DNA from: Brachyhypopomus gauderio
Taxonomy: Eukaryota; Chordata; Actinopteri; Gymnotiformes; Hypopomidae
DNA length: 64,000 nucleotides
Assembly (NCBI RefSeq): GCF_052324685.1
Contig: NC_135218.1
Span: 20,396,197 to 20,460,196 of the forward strand
Reading direction: 5' to 3'
A program made the translations under genes and the position numbers. Of this stretch, positions 20,954 to 36,073 are shown piece by piece (within the stretch, counting starts at the first letter, position 1; every line of letters begins with the position of its first letter). The notes beneath the pieces were generated by a model. The model was not told where the DNA came from and made no database searches. It saw nothing but the letters and a program-made list of their open reading frames with translations.

Positions 20954-23900
20954 CTGTTAATACACACACAGGAAAGTGTTTAAGGTGGTTCATTCACTAG
21001 GTAATCAGTGCAGCAACCTTACTGAAATGGTCATACAACACATTAGGTTAGTTAATTTTGTTTCCTAACTGTGAGGTGATTGCAAATTAGTATGAAATCT
21101 CCAAAATTCCAAACTTTAATACAAAATACAAAAAATTATATATACTTTATCTAAAGTTGTAAGTTGTAAAGTACTTTATAATGAGCCTCTCTGGCAATGT
21201 AGAGCAAATTGCAAAAATAGATATCAGTATTTGCATCCTGCCACCAAAATAAACTAACTGGTCAAATTACCGTAAAGTTACCCTGGGATGACTGCTTAGT
21301 GTCATAATACTGCTAGCTGTGTGACAGTCTGTCAGAACTTGGGAGGAAAAAGAATGTCATAGTTTAGATAAATTTACATGCTCCTACTGATTTCAGCCCT
21401 TAGCCCAGAACAGAAATATGGAGCAGGTCTATACTGTCACTGTAAGATTTCTGGCAGAAACATGACATGAAAATTCACATTAAATGTAGGCCTACTTTAC
21501 ATTACACACAAAAAAACTCTTTCATGATGCATTATTGCATAACTGCAGGTAGAAATCTCTTTACATCTCTGAGTATCTCTGTGTAGTTCTAACCAGAATC
21601 CCAAAAATATTACTAGTGATGGTCTATAGGCCTCCAAGGTACAATGCAGATTTTGTTGATGTATTTTCAGATTTGCTATCTCTCATTTCCAAAGATTTCA
21701 ACCATTTTATAATTGCTGGAGATTTTTACACATACATAGACAGTCCGAAGGACAGTTACGCCAAGGAGCTCTGTGCCATACTAGACTCATTTGGGCTCTC
21801 TCAGCATGTAGCTGGGATTACGCACTGTCATGGTCACACTCTGGATCTGGTTATTTCAAAATATTTCAACATATCAGCCTCTTTTTAGGATGTAGCTTTA
21901 TCAGATCATTACAGTGTGTTCTTTGATACACGGGCCTCAACAGAACAGAAGACCTGGCATGTCAATTTTAAGAAGAGGTTTATCAATGACCAGCTTTTCA
22001 GAGCAGCTTTTCACAAAATCAGTATAGCACCATAGAAAGCATCTGGATCTGTTGATGACTTGCTTAACAATTTCAACTCAAACTATTATCGTTATATAAG
22101 AAATTTCTCCACTTAAACTATTTCAGGTAAACAGAGAGCACTATGGAGAAATGCTACTGTAGTTCAAACTCAAGAGAATGCAGGAAGGCTGAACGCAGAT
22201 GGCGTAAAACAAAAATTCAGATACACAAAACAATCTACAAAGACATGCTGCATGTGTACAATATAATAATATGTAAAGCAAGACAAACATTTTTCTCCAA
22301 GATCATCAACAATACCATTAACAATAGCAATCGATTCTCAATGGAGACAAATTAACAAACACAAATGCACAAATGGCCCCTGAAGTAATATTGATTTAAC
22401 AAATGCAATGAGTTCTTAAAATTCTTAATACCTGACAAGCTATTAAACTGTCTCTACCCACAAATCAAGCTGTGACTTGGCCATTACCACAGAAAAATAT
22501 CATAGAAATGCCCCAATTTAGTGAAAACAATTAAATTTTAATTGAGACAGTGAGGCACCTTAAATCACCTACATGCAACATTGGCCCTCTACCTACTACT
22601 TTCTTTAAAAATGTGTTTCACTGAGTAGATGAAATACTTCAAATAGTAAACACTTGGCTCTTATCGGATGTTTTTCCTAATGCACTAAAAACAGCAGTGG
22701 TGAAAAAATCTAAATGTGGAAGCAACTGTGCACAGTTATTACAGATCTATCTCAAATCTACCATTTATTGGCAAAATTGAGAAAATCATCTTCAAGCAAC
22801 TTACTGATTTCCTATCTGCCTGTCCAGACAAATTTCAGTCATGATTTAGGCCTGTTCATAGTACTGAGACTGCTCTAATTAAGGTAATTAATGACATTCA
22901 GGTTTAGCGCTTTAAACAGCAAATAAGCAACACGCAAATGCCACGTAGTCAAAACAACAATTGACAAACAATAAGGCCCAGACACAACTTAAATACACAG
23001 AGGACAAAAAGCAACACGTACAGCATAGTATGAAAAAACAATGGAGAAGTGATACAGATAAACACTGACACACAAGACGCGCACGGAAGTAAACCCAGAC
23101 ATAAACGTAGACGAACACACACACACGGACATGTCTGAAGGGAAGAGTCAGGGGCTGTACCATGACCAAGGGAAGTATGTGTGTCTGTTCTACTCCTACT
23201 TGACCTTAGTGCAGCTTTTGATACTGTAGACCAGGGGTCTCAATATCATTTTCACAGCGGGCCACATGAGCATAATCGTTGCCCACAGAGGTCCAATAAT
23301 TAACTTATAAATGTAACTACTCATTAATGTTAAATAACTCTGAATGTACTTATTCAAATTACAAATATTACATATATACATTTGCATAGATGTAAAAAAT
23401 AAATAAATAAATAAATAAATATATAATAAAAACTTACTGTTGTCCTGTCGTCCTGGCCATGTTGGTGTCTGTGTTTGAAATAGCCTACTACATATACTGC
23501 ACTCAGTATATACTGGATACTGGTCCTCGTAGTAGTATGCAGTACAGTTTCCAGTATGCGACAAAAGAAAAGCATAATATGGGGTCACATGAACATAGTG
23601 TTGCATGATGAGATAGAAGATAGCTCTGTTTGCGTACTGGAATATTTTGCGGAAGTAGTATGGTAGTAGTAGTAGTAGTATGGTTCTGCCTTTTTTAGCT
23701 AGGCTGTAATAATTTAACTTAATGCCGGAGTTGCAGCCACACTCCAGAAATGTTTATGATTTCATCTGTCCTGTACATGTCCTCATACGGAGCTAATTTT
23801 CCCTGTTTTACTTTCTCCACATGGCTGCCCGCCTGCTTGAGGAACGATGAGATGAGGAGAGACAAGCGATCCATCCTGGGCCGGCCACCTCCTGCCTAAC

Positions 23901-26900
23901 CGGATATGCCTACACCAAGGTGGACATTATTACATCTTTTCCTTTTCTTAATTTCTTTCTGTCTAAATTGTTGTTGTGGTCATGGTGACCGGTGTCGGCC
24001 AGAGGAGGATGGGCTCCCCCCCCCCCCCCCCCCCCCCGAGTCTTGGTTCCTCTCAAGGTTTCTTCCTCATGCAAAAAAAACTAGGGAGTTTTTCCTTGCC
24101 ACTGTCGCCCTTGGCTTGCTCACTGGGGGCTAGGACTCGGCACGTGTAAAGCTGCTTTGTGACAACAACTGTTGTAAAAAGCGCTATATAAATAAAATTT
24201 GATTGATTGATTGATTGATAGTATGTCATCTGGGGATGTTTCGAGTAAAATTCTTTTGATTCGCATACTGCATACTGATTTGGGGCCCAAGCAGTATGCC
24301 AGTAGTATGTAGTAGGCTATTTCGAACACAGCCAATGTTTTTCCCAGTACAGTACGGATCAAATAAGACACAGGTGGGTTTACCGATCCCAGCTGTGTCT
24401 TATTTGATCCATACTGTTTCAAAGTACTTAATCCTCGTTGTTTAGAGTCTCCGTGTTGGTCATTGTTTGTTTCCTGGTTCATTATTAAGCTGTACCAACT
24501 CGCTTTCTGGTACGTCGTTTCCCCCATCTCCCTATTATTGCGTTTATATTGTGTTCTCTGATCCCTGTGCCCACGTGCAAGCTATCTTTTGCTATGTGGT
24601 TTACCTTTGCTCTGTATGTTAATCCCGCTTTTTTGTTCTCATTCGTGTTATAATCCCTTATAGTGTAATTTGTAGTTACAGTATGCGTTAATTGTTGTAG
24701 TGTTTCTGTTATGTGGAGTGTTTTGCCCATTTGCCGTGTCTTTTTTTATTAGCCCCATAGCCATGTGCATTTCCCATTACCCGTTTTTCCCCTTCTGTTG
24801 AGTTATGTGTCTTATTGCTTTAATAAACTTCCCAAAAAAAATGTAAACTTAAAAAAAAAAAAAACTTCCTATTACGCACTTGCATCACTCCTGCCCAGTC
24901 TGAATGTTACAGAATGACTGACCAATACGCCTTTACTTGGTAGGTTTCTGTGTCTGAAAGTGTAGCGTAGAGTAATAGTATAGATTAATGGATATGTTCT
25001 CATTTTTTTGTTCTTTTGTAAAATAGTTTCCATAAATTGTTTTCACTTGTACACATGAATCTTTACATGTTGATACTCGAGATATAATAATCATTTATCA
25101 GTCAAATTTGTTCTCTGTCCCTCAGACCACACTTTTAAGTGGTTGGAAAAAATATATATATACTTTTATGCTTAAAAACATTTCCATAATTCTATTTATA
25201 TATTTGATTACCTTTGTAATCAAACAAACACGGCAAACACTTTGATAAACATATTTCAAACATCAAAATGATAGGATTTGAAAATAATTTGAAAATCAGA
25301 CCTCATTTTCAGCTTTAGGGCCATATTATTTATTTATACAGTATTCTAGATCAAATGTAACCTCATTAGAATGAAGGCTGAGATTGTGAACATAAAAACA
25401 AATTTTAGAAAACCTCAGAGGTCTAATAAAATGAGAAACAATTCTGGTATAAGATTATAGTTAAAAGGCATTTTAGATAACCCATGGCTTCTGTAGTTGG
25501 ATACTGCTGCCTATAACTGGGCATTGCAGAAAAACTCTGACATTTATATGAGCATTAGTCTCATTAACTAATCTATCACATCAATGTCAAATTACAATCC
25601 AGCATATCTGGCTAGTAATGTAGCTAAATCAATATGCTTGCACCAAAACCACCCATCTGCCCTTAAGCTTTGACCTATCGGAAAGATCTACTGAAATGCT
25701 AACCTGCTCAATAATCAAGCCATGATTAAACATGATCTGAAGGTCAAGACAGCAGGCACAGGACATAATATGTACAGCTCTTGTTGCAGGTAGCAATTAT
25801 AAAAATGTTCAAATTATTTTATAAATATATTAGAGGAGATGGGCCTGGAGATATCAAAATCTGGGACAACATTATCCTAATGAGCACATGCAAATGCATG
25901 AATAAACACAGGTACGTGTGAACACAGAAACACACACATAAAGAGGAACACAAAAATATGATCTCTCCATTTTTCACAGATATCTACCACATTGCTAATA
26001 CAGTTAAGTCATTCTCTTCAGTCTCTAATAGCACACTCTCACTCTTAATATAATCATGATGCAGTACTACTGTATCTACACACTGGCAGTCTCTAATGCC
26101 CCACTGCCCACTTTAGATACCCCAGATATACCAATTAATGAAGAAAGTCCACTAAAGCAAAGATGATTGCAGATGAGAGACAGTTACATCGATGTAACAT
26201 TATACATACGTAAATCCTATGAGTTTGCTAAGGTTTGCATATATTTTGTATAAAATGTTTATATAACTTTTATGCATATATAAAAATTTGCCAGATTACC
26301 TCAGATTAACCTCAGGAGGGCAGCAATCTTACATATATAATCAAGTTTGTGTATTTATGATCTAGTATCTGGAGATCTGCTTTGATCCACCAAATAACTC
26401 AATGTGCTGCTTTGGAAGAAATGGGCAGAGGGGTCCATTAGGCAGAGAAGGGTGTGAGAGAGCAGAGCAGTGCAGGATGCTAATATGGTTAGGGAGAGTT
26501 TTTGAGATGCCTGCAGCTTCTGGGAGAGGTACTTACTTAAATGGTCTAAGCGGAGAGGAGTAATGCGTGATAGACTCTTAATGCATATAACCATGGGTCT
26601 TCCATGGGCATTCTTATATGTCTGAGGTAGACAATGAGTTCAAAAAGATATAGTAGCCTCAGTGTTTTAATATTTTAACAAGCTTTGTTAACATTTTGTT
26701 AACCTTTTTCAAACCAAAGTGAATCAATTCATTCTGAACACTGAACCAGACAAATAATTTGAGATCTTACAGTAATAATCCATACAAACAGAAAGTCAGT
26801 GAAATGCACAGAATTTCTTAAAACCGCCTCAATATGCTAACTGAAACCTGTAACCAATATTGTAACCTACTGACTTCTTCAGCTGGAGATGACAGCCATC

Positions 26901-29900
26901 CTGTGGACATGTTAAACTGCTGCCCTATGTCACGCCTATGACACCCAACTTTACATATCAGCCAAATCTGATGACAGATATGGAAAAATTGAGACCTGTG
27001 TAAGAGATGTTAAATGCTGGATGTCGCTAAACTTCCTTCAACTTAATGATGACAAAACGGGGGTTCTCCTTCTGGGCCAAAAGACTGCAAGAAAATACCA
27101 GATCTAATTCTACATCTCGCAGACTACCCCATTACTCCTGGCTCAGGAGCCAAAAATCTAGGCATCATACTCGACTCTGACTGTATCAATTGATAAATAC
27201 ATAGATAATACTACTAAGATAGGTTTTCTACATCTCTGTAACATCGCCAAGCAAAGAAATGCATTATCCCAGCATGATGCAGAAAAATTAGTACACATCT
27301 TTATTAGCTCCAGATTAGATTACTGTAACTCATTATTATCAGGATGCTCAAATAGGAATCTTAATAAACTTCAAGTAGTTTTATATACCACAGCCAGAGT
27401 TCCAACTAGAACTAGAAAATTCGATCATATCAACCCAGTCTTATCAGCCCTGCATTGGCTACCAGTTAAATTCCGTATCGATTTTAAAACCCTTCTATTG
27501 ACCTATAAAGCATTGCACAGGCTTGCTCCTGACTACCTCCAAGAGCTTATCTCCTATTATGAATCCCCATGTCCACTAAGATCAAAGGGTGCTGGCCTCT
27601 TATTAGTTCCAACAATTAACAAGGTAACAGCAGGGGGGGGGGGGGGGGGGGGGAGCCTTCTTATATGGCCCCCCAACTATGGAATAACCTTCCAGAATGT
27701 GTCCGAGACTCTGACACAGTCTCAACCTTTAAGTCTAGGTTGAAAACTTACTTATTTCGTTTAGCATTTGGTAATTAATTTGGTAAACTTTGGCGGTGGT
27801 GCTATAATCCCGTCACTGCACGTGATCACTCAAGTCAGTTGACAGTGTAGTGGATTGATGTAAAAAATCAAGATGCTCCCAAGTCTGTGTTACCTTCTGA
27901 TTCTGCCTTTTTAGCTAGACTGTAATAATTTAATGCCGGAGCTGCTACCACACTCCAGAAATGTTTACAGTTCCTCTGTCCCACATGTAGTTCCATACAG
28001 AGCTAATAGTCCCTTCTTTTTTCCCAAATGGCTGTCCACCTACCTGATGAGGTGAGGAGAGATCCACCCTGGGCCAGCCACCTCCTGCCTAACCAGTTAT
28101 GATGAAAAATCAACCCACTGCCCTGGCTCCTCTTACCTATATGGAAAAGTTTTTTTTTAATCACATATGAGTCTTATGAGTTTTACCCATATCATATAAA
28201 TTCCAATATATGGCATGTATGTATTAAATGTATGTACTGTGTGACATATGTCATATATAGAATGTAGAGAGCTTCATAATAGATAACCATAAAAAAACTA
28301 TCCTATGTGTTTAGATTTGAATGTCATCAGTATCTGGAAGGTTCAGATAATAAAAATATGTAAAGGGTGCCAATCAATTTATGACTACTCCTCACCTATT
28401 CATGAGATAAGCAGTTGGTAGAGGTAGAGGCAAACATGTAGGCCAGTACTCACCAGTGGCCTAAGTTTCAAACATTAAGCTACTTTTGTTTACCTTCTTT
28501 TCCATCTTGTTAATGTGCAATATGGAATATTTTTCTTGTGTATTAAAATGGCAGTAAATTAGTAAAATAGCTATAGTTTATAAGTATTACAGCCAATAAT
28601 GAACGAAAGAACAGGCAGTATTTTTATAAGGGGAAACAGTACAGCGCGCGCTGATCTGCTGCCGAGAGGGATTGTTTGGCGGGATTGGACACGCGCCGTT
28701 ACTGGATCTCTCCTAGGGCAACCTTAATGCTTAATGCTTTAACGTTAATGCTTTAAAATGAATACAAGCAGAGACACAGGTGCAAATACTGACGACACGG
28801 GCGTGGCAGATGGAGGGAAACCATAGGAACAGATAACAAGGCGGGGTCGACAAGCAGGTAAAGAACACAGGCATGAGGAACATGGAACCGGAGTGAGAGC
28901 TAGAAGAGAGGGGCATAGCCCTACGTGACAGTAAGATCCGTGATGCGTATGAGAAACCTATGCATCCCCTGTGTTAGTCCCCGAAGTTGTTACTCATTTC
29001 GTCCCTGTGCCTGTGTTGTTTTTGAAATATTTGCCTCAATCCTCGCCTCATCCTCTGTCTCCAATCCCACTCCTGCATTTCAGTGCCCAGTTTTGCCCCA
29101 TCCGGTCCCATCCCCGTGTCCCTGCCTGTTCCTGTTCCGGTTTCATCTGGCCCCTCTTCTGTGTCTCAGACTGTGCTTGGTCTTGGTCCCTTCAATCTGC
29201 TCCTGCGTTTCAGCCTGTGCCCTTTTTTGGTTCTATGACACCGGTACCTGTGGCTCACCCACCTGTTAGACCCACAGTATTTCAAGATTCCAATATTGTT
29301 CCAATAACTTTCTGAACAATGGAATCCTTGGAACCGAACTGTGACAGAAGAGTGCAAATAAAAAGTAAGTGATCACACCAGTCCAAATGACATCCAAATG
29401 AAGGACTCAATAATCAGCAGTCAACTGATACAAAGACAAGACATATAAAGACAGACAAACGCCCCTCAGGTGTCGGGTTTCATAATGGCCCCCGCCCACC
29501 TGAGGAACAAACACATTACAACAGGACAACATTATTACTGCTGGTGGTGACAGAGGTGGCCGGCAGGGGGCCTCCGTACCATGACACGAACACCCATCAC
29601 TTTAAAAACACGTTTATTAAACCTCATCAGGTTCTTGATAAAGATTTAAATTGCCCTTATATTTGTAATTGCTCTTGAATTTTGTTGGATACTCTGAGTA
29701 GACAGCAAAGATTTTTGTAAGTCACTTGGATAAGAGCACTTGCTAAATGCCATAAATCTAAATGTAAACTAGACAATATGTATCATCAGCAGGCATCAAC
29801 AGCTTAGAATTGAGCCAGTGGGGCAATGACTGACGATAGCATCAGGGATGGAGGAGATACAGCTGAGGCAGCAGTTGGAGCTGTAAGAGCCAGCAGTCGG

Positions 29901-32539
29901 GCTAGAGGAGAGAGCTTTAATCTCTTTAAAAATGTGTCTCTCACATTTATGTTGGGCTGAACTGCTTTTGGGTCTGTAAAGTGCACATCAAAATTTACTG
30001 TATATGGATAATAATGCATATAATATTGTTTGTATCCAACAGTAATTGTTTGCTATTATTGCTCTATACATTTTTCTCCAAATCTAAACATTAATTTAAC
30101 AGATGATAATTTAATATATTCAGAGTTTGTTGATATTAGCAAAAAAAACAAACAAAAAAAAATTGCAATGAGGTAACAAAACATTGCGTTGCGATTCTAA
30201 AATGAATGGATGACTCACTACTATTGCTCAATCTATCCTTCATCATTTGTACATGTTCAATCCATAATCTGGCAGTGACTGATATTGGATCATAATTAAA
30301 TTCATATTCTGACCATAAATGCATTCTGAAAAGTCTGACTGCCCTTGTGTGCTGCAGGGCTTCAGGAAATTGTATTTTCCTTTCAGCTGCATTCCTGGAG
30401 AATCTGAGCAGATGGTGGGTTGTACAGTCAATCAGGCATGCAGCTAGGCTCAAGTCATACAGGGTGTGGCTACAGAGTGAACAGCTTGCCATTACCATAC
30501 AGATAGCAAAGCACAAATCCCTCCAAAGGCCACTTCCACCTACTCTGCTTAGACACGCTGACTCATTATTGGCTAGCCACAGAGGTCTGAGGTGCCCCAG
30601 GGTCATACTCCAACAGGCACAAGTACAGACAGAGAGAAGAACATGTAGCTATATAGGAATTAAAGCAATGGAGAATACGGTCACCTCTATGTTTCTAATT
30701 CACTAAAGAGAGGTCAAAGCTCAAAGCCCTTAATTGGCATAGTGATCATCACGGAGCTATAGTCACTTAGATGCTTAGCAGCTGTACTGAAGTAGGAAGC
30801 TACATTTCCTCATTAATCTGTAAGTAAATACAAAAGCATCTTAATCAATATGTGGTCCCTAATGACATTGCAGAGAACCATTTATATACATGCATAATTC
30901 TATCAACTGACCCAGATTCACTGCAAAATTGATTTACATTATACAATATCTGGAGCAGATAAATGCTTACTGTGATTTTTTTTTTTGTCTTCTCAAATAA
31001 TTATATCAGCATCTCTAAGGCACCAATGTATGCAAATGTTTCACAAGAAATGTATGGCATAGCAGCCAATACTTCACAAATAAATGAATGAAGGATACAG
31101 GGTTAGAATTAAGAGACAGGCTGGGGGAATCCACAGTGAATAGTCTTCAGATGTTCATAATATTAGAAACATTGAATAGTGAAATTCAGCAAATTTAATT
31201 ATGATGCTGTACACCAGGGAAAATGTGGGGATGTCCCAGGTCTGCGGCATAGATGTTTCAACCTTTGAATGCTGTTCTTGACTAGTCACCACAAATGAGA
31301 GATATCCGTTTACTTCCTTATTAAAGCGATTATGCCTCCAAATTATGGACTCTAGAAAACAATTGATTTTACAGTAACATATTAGATCATTATCTAGCAT
31401 GTGGGCGATCTGCTAATTTTACAACAAAGCACTGAAGAGAAACTAGAGAGCAGCTGCTATCGCACGACTGTGAATCAAACGTGACAAGAACATATTGCCC
31501 CACTTAATGATGGGAAACAGATCCACAGTCCATTTAAGTGATTACAAGCACTTCAGTCACCAACACTCCACTAAGAACCACTAGCCACAACCTGACCTGA
31601 CGACCACATAGAAATCAGGAGTATCTGAATAGTGAAATCACATCTTCAGTACAGGACATCACCTGCTCTTGAATGTCTGTTGGTGGCATCATCCATGGTG
31701 AAACTCAAGGGAAGGGTGAGTCAGAATGTGGAAGCAGAACACTGTGCAGCACTTTTGTTGAGAAACACGTAAAATGAAAAAGAAAAAGTAGCAAAAAGTT
31801 TAAAATTAGAAACATGTAGAATACAGGTGTACATAAAACAGAGATTTTCAATCTAGTACACAATCAGACCAGGGTTTTATTCTTCATAGGATTCCAACAC
31901 AGCTAATTGATGCTTTGATTTTTGCTGATTTGAGCTGGCCCTTTATTGGGTCCACTGTTGGCAATAATGTGTGCCAATAATCCACTTAGAAGTGTTTTTG
32001 TGTGAATTTGTACAAGCTCGGTAATTGCCTGAAATGGGAAACAGTACTATTCATTATGGCACTGTTGAAGCATTTGATGTTCAAATATAGTTTAAATGAG
32101 AATATTGATTAAAATGGCTAGTAAAAAAAACTGGACAGAATTGTTTTCTGCTGTTAAATTGTAATGGGCTTTATTTCCAGGGCTTGGAAATCAAATACAC
32201 TGCATGTGCACAGTGTTTTAGCTCATTGATAGTAAGCTTCTCCATCACTCTCACAGGGTCTCTCTAAGTCTCTCCTGTAAACATAGGGTGAAGTGTTTGA
32301 TGCAATGGCACAAGGACTGGTAGAAAGAACTGCCTCCACACATGCTAAGAGGAAGAGAACTGAGAGGAGATAAGGCTAGTCTACTTATTTAGCACATTTT
32401 AGCAGCAAAGTGCTCTATTTGAGATGGAGTTTCACTTTGATAAATTTTCATTAGATAAGAGGGGCAGACCAGACTTACCCCACTGCACTCCCACATGCTG
32501 TTCTACCATGAAAAATGGCTCATCTTTAAAGCTCAAAGT

Positions 32540-32626
<87 letters not shown>

Positions 32627-35367
32627 CAGAGATGTTATAATGTACATGAATATTTGCAAGCATCAGCTATGTTTGGCATAACAACCTTAATTTTTCCCAT
32701 GGGAGGAGTTTACTAAGCCTGTGTTACTGCAATAGAGGAAAGTCAGAATGAAAATGAAATTAGTTCTTCTGAGAATGAAATAACTAATTGAATTGAGTTT
32801 ACATAAAACTTTACGCATGTCATTTAAAAAGTGTCATTCCAAAGCATATTGTGTGAAAGTTAAAGAACAATGCAGCATGTTTGATGTGGTAACTGGGGTC
32901 AGTGTCAAGGTGTGACAGATTAACTGTTGATTCAGTGCAAATCGCACTTTTATTTGAACAGCCCTATAGCACCTAAATAGGAAATAGAAAACTACAACAA
33001 AACGGGAGTCAAGTTGTAAAAATAGATGATTGTTATTGTATAATCTGCACTGAAACAAATGCCAATGACTTTGGGATGACCCAATGCTGAAAACAATAGT
33101 ATAAACAAACAAACCCCTCCATCTATACCAAGTACTACAAAACCTCACGGAAAACCAATGAAACCAATGAAAACCACACCAACCTTTTTTTCCCCCTAAA
33201 CACAATCCAATATCAAAATCAAGCCCCAGGCTTCTTTCCAAGGGATACACGGCTCCTTTTATGGCATCTACTTCCATTTTACAGTTCGTCCCACTGCCCC
33301 GTCACCCAATCAGGATCAATGAGGCATGGATCCTGCGTAATTAGTTGCAACGAAACCAGAACTGCATCAGATAGACAAACACACCACACACAACTCCCTC
33401 CAACTATAGCTGGGTACAGCTAACATACTGGTATACTGATTTGTGAAGGTGAAGACCACAGCAAGGGACATGCATCACAGCATACTTATCAGCATATATA
33501 CCATAACACTTACCATAGCGCACATACATTCATACATACTATAACACACTGAAACACATACACAGACACACACACACCTGACATGCACTCGGCATACTTC
33601 ACACAAACACTGCACTGGCACACACAACAACAGACACAGATAACCCTGGTGCACACAAGAAACACCATTGCACACTGAAACACACATACACACTGACAGA
33701 GAAAAGAGGCTTGCTAGTGAGGAAGTAACTTTTTAGCTAGTCGGTATGTACTACAAAAACGTGCATAAAAACAGTTCTGTTCTGGCCCGGTTTGATCTGT
33801 CAGACTAAAATGGATGCAAAATCTCTTTTCAAAGCAGATGGCATGCTGTCAGTGGTATATGGCTAAAATTCAGTTTGGACATCTGAGACCATCTTAGGTG
33901 TTAGACGTGACACATGGAAGGGTTGCTATTAAGTAGGGATATGATCACTGGCTCAGACCTCACATGTTTAAGCCTCACAATATGTGGATGTCTTGCTTTT
34001 AATTTTTCAGGTTCACATGCATCTGACCGACAGTAATTCAGGCATGTGGTTACATTTTAAATTAATTCTGAGTATGCCTTTCTTCCCTGGAATCTTTAGA
34101 GTGTTGCATGGAAAAAAATGATTTATAACAGCAGGCCAGAAGGAAGACATAAGTGGAATATGTAAGTGATTACAAAATAAAAAAAACATACTCTAGTACA
34201 AGAGTGCTTATTAGGGGTCCACTACATGTGATCTGTTCAGTCTCAGGAGGAGGCTGAAGGAAAGAGAGAACAGACCATGTACAAAGGTGGAGGTTCTCCT
34301 TGTACATTTTGAGCTGAGGAGAAGAGTCAGTGTAGAGTGTGTAGGTGTGCGTGCTACTTTATGGTACACACATATCAGTTTCAACGCATCCTGTACAGTG
34401 TTCCTCACTGCTGATCCTAGACCTTCAAGTAAGCTATTCTGGGCAACCTAGGGAAGCCCTGGAGAATAGGGCCAGGAGTTAGAAGAACATTAGCATATTT
34501 CATCTAGGGTGTGTGCATGAGAGAGGTGAGAAGAGAGAGAACAATGTGTATATGTCTGTGTATACATATGAAGGTGTATGCCTGTTAGCTGCAATAGTGC
34601 TCGCACATAAATCTCAACAACATAAACAGAATGCTTGGAAACTGGAGAACAGTTAAACTCCATCTAAGTGGCAAACTCCCATGGCACTTGGGCCAGAGTC
34701 AATCCATCTATGAATCTCAGACCTCTCTCCCTCACTTTTCTTTCACCATTAGCTCTTAAGTTGATTGGTGGCCACCCTCCAATCAGTCTGATGGTAGGCA
34801 TTTATAGATTGTTGTGATTTGGCTAAAACAGTGCTATGCTATTGAACCAACTTCATTTTTCTCTTACAGGTGACCAAGGGGCAAAGCAATAACTCAAATC
34901 TGCTGCTCGTGTGCCTTCTGATCCTATTAAAATACACAAAGCAGAAATGTCGTATCTTCTATGCAGCATTCAAATTAGGGTGGGGAGTCAATAATATTCA
35001 ATTCTTGAATATTTTGAATGAATTCATGAATACAATTTATAATATACAATTAACAATAATCAATTTATAATATACAATTTCGTTTTCTCTTTACTGTTGC
35101 TGTCACGGTCACAGTCCCGGACCCTTCCCTGTGGGCGTGTCGTTATGTCGTCTGCGTACAGTTATGTCCATGTTTGTACTTCCGTGGGTGTGGGTCGTTT
35201 GTGAGCGTGTTCGTAGTCGCACGTGTACCTTGTCTCGAGATCACGAGGGTATGTGTCAATCACCTATCTCAGTGGTTCTCAAACTGTGGTACGCGTACCA
35301 CTGGTGGTACGCAGAGCACCCCGCGGTGGTACGCCAGATGAGCTCGGAAAATAAAAGATGCTTTGAG

Positions 35368-35399
<32 letters not shown>

Positions 35400-36042
35400 C
35401 ACAACACATTTTTTTAATTAAAACAGAATTATGACAAGTCCTGAAATTCAGAAACTAAAAGGGATGACTCGTATTATTTGCGGAGAAAATGTCGCTAAAC
35501 AGCTCGATCTGGTGCATCTTTCAAACGACACAGTCACTCGCAGAATTGATGAAATGGCGAACAACGTCAGACAAACATTGACCGAGAGAATTAAAATGAG
35601 TAAATGCTTCTCACTGCAGTTAGATGAATCCATAGATGTCGCAGATTTAGCCAACTTGCTCGTTTCCGTGCGATATGAGTATGAGGGCATGTCGCACGAA
35701 GACTTTTTGTGCTGTAAACCCCTACCAACACGAACTACAGGAGAACTACATTATAACATATGTGTGTAATGAGCAGGGTTGCCAACTTTCACGCATTGAG
35801 CGTGAGAGACACGCATTTGACCGTCTTCACACGCCACACATCCGATTTCTCACGCCGACAAAAAAAAAATCTAGTTTATTTACCTCTGATCCACATCTAT
35901 GATTCAATGAGTTACTAGTTTGCTCTGGCACCAACCACCGCGATATAATACTTATCTTGTGTCCATTTTACATCCTCCCGGTAACAATTTACGTTCGCTA
36001 ACCCCCCGTCAACAACTTAAACTCGCCAAACAGCTTTTTCTT

Positions 36043-36073
<31 letters not shown>

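Noticed and set aside
23233..23300. CAGGGGTCTCAA start resembling a hAT end
   Set aside because: No matching inverted end or 8-bp duplication was found.
30136..30606. 156-codon minus-strand frame in the hs6st3 intron
   Set aside because: Composition is not convincing and no family is recognised; a plus-strand frame overlaps it equally well.
33475..33700. CA-rich tract that could be taken for a CRISPR-like or regular array
   Set aside because: Spacing is irregular and the sequence is degenerate CACA; it is simple-sequence DNA.
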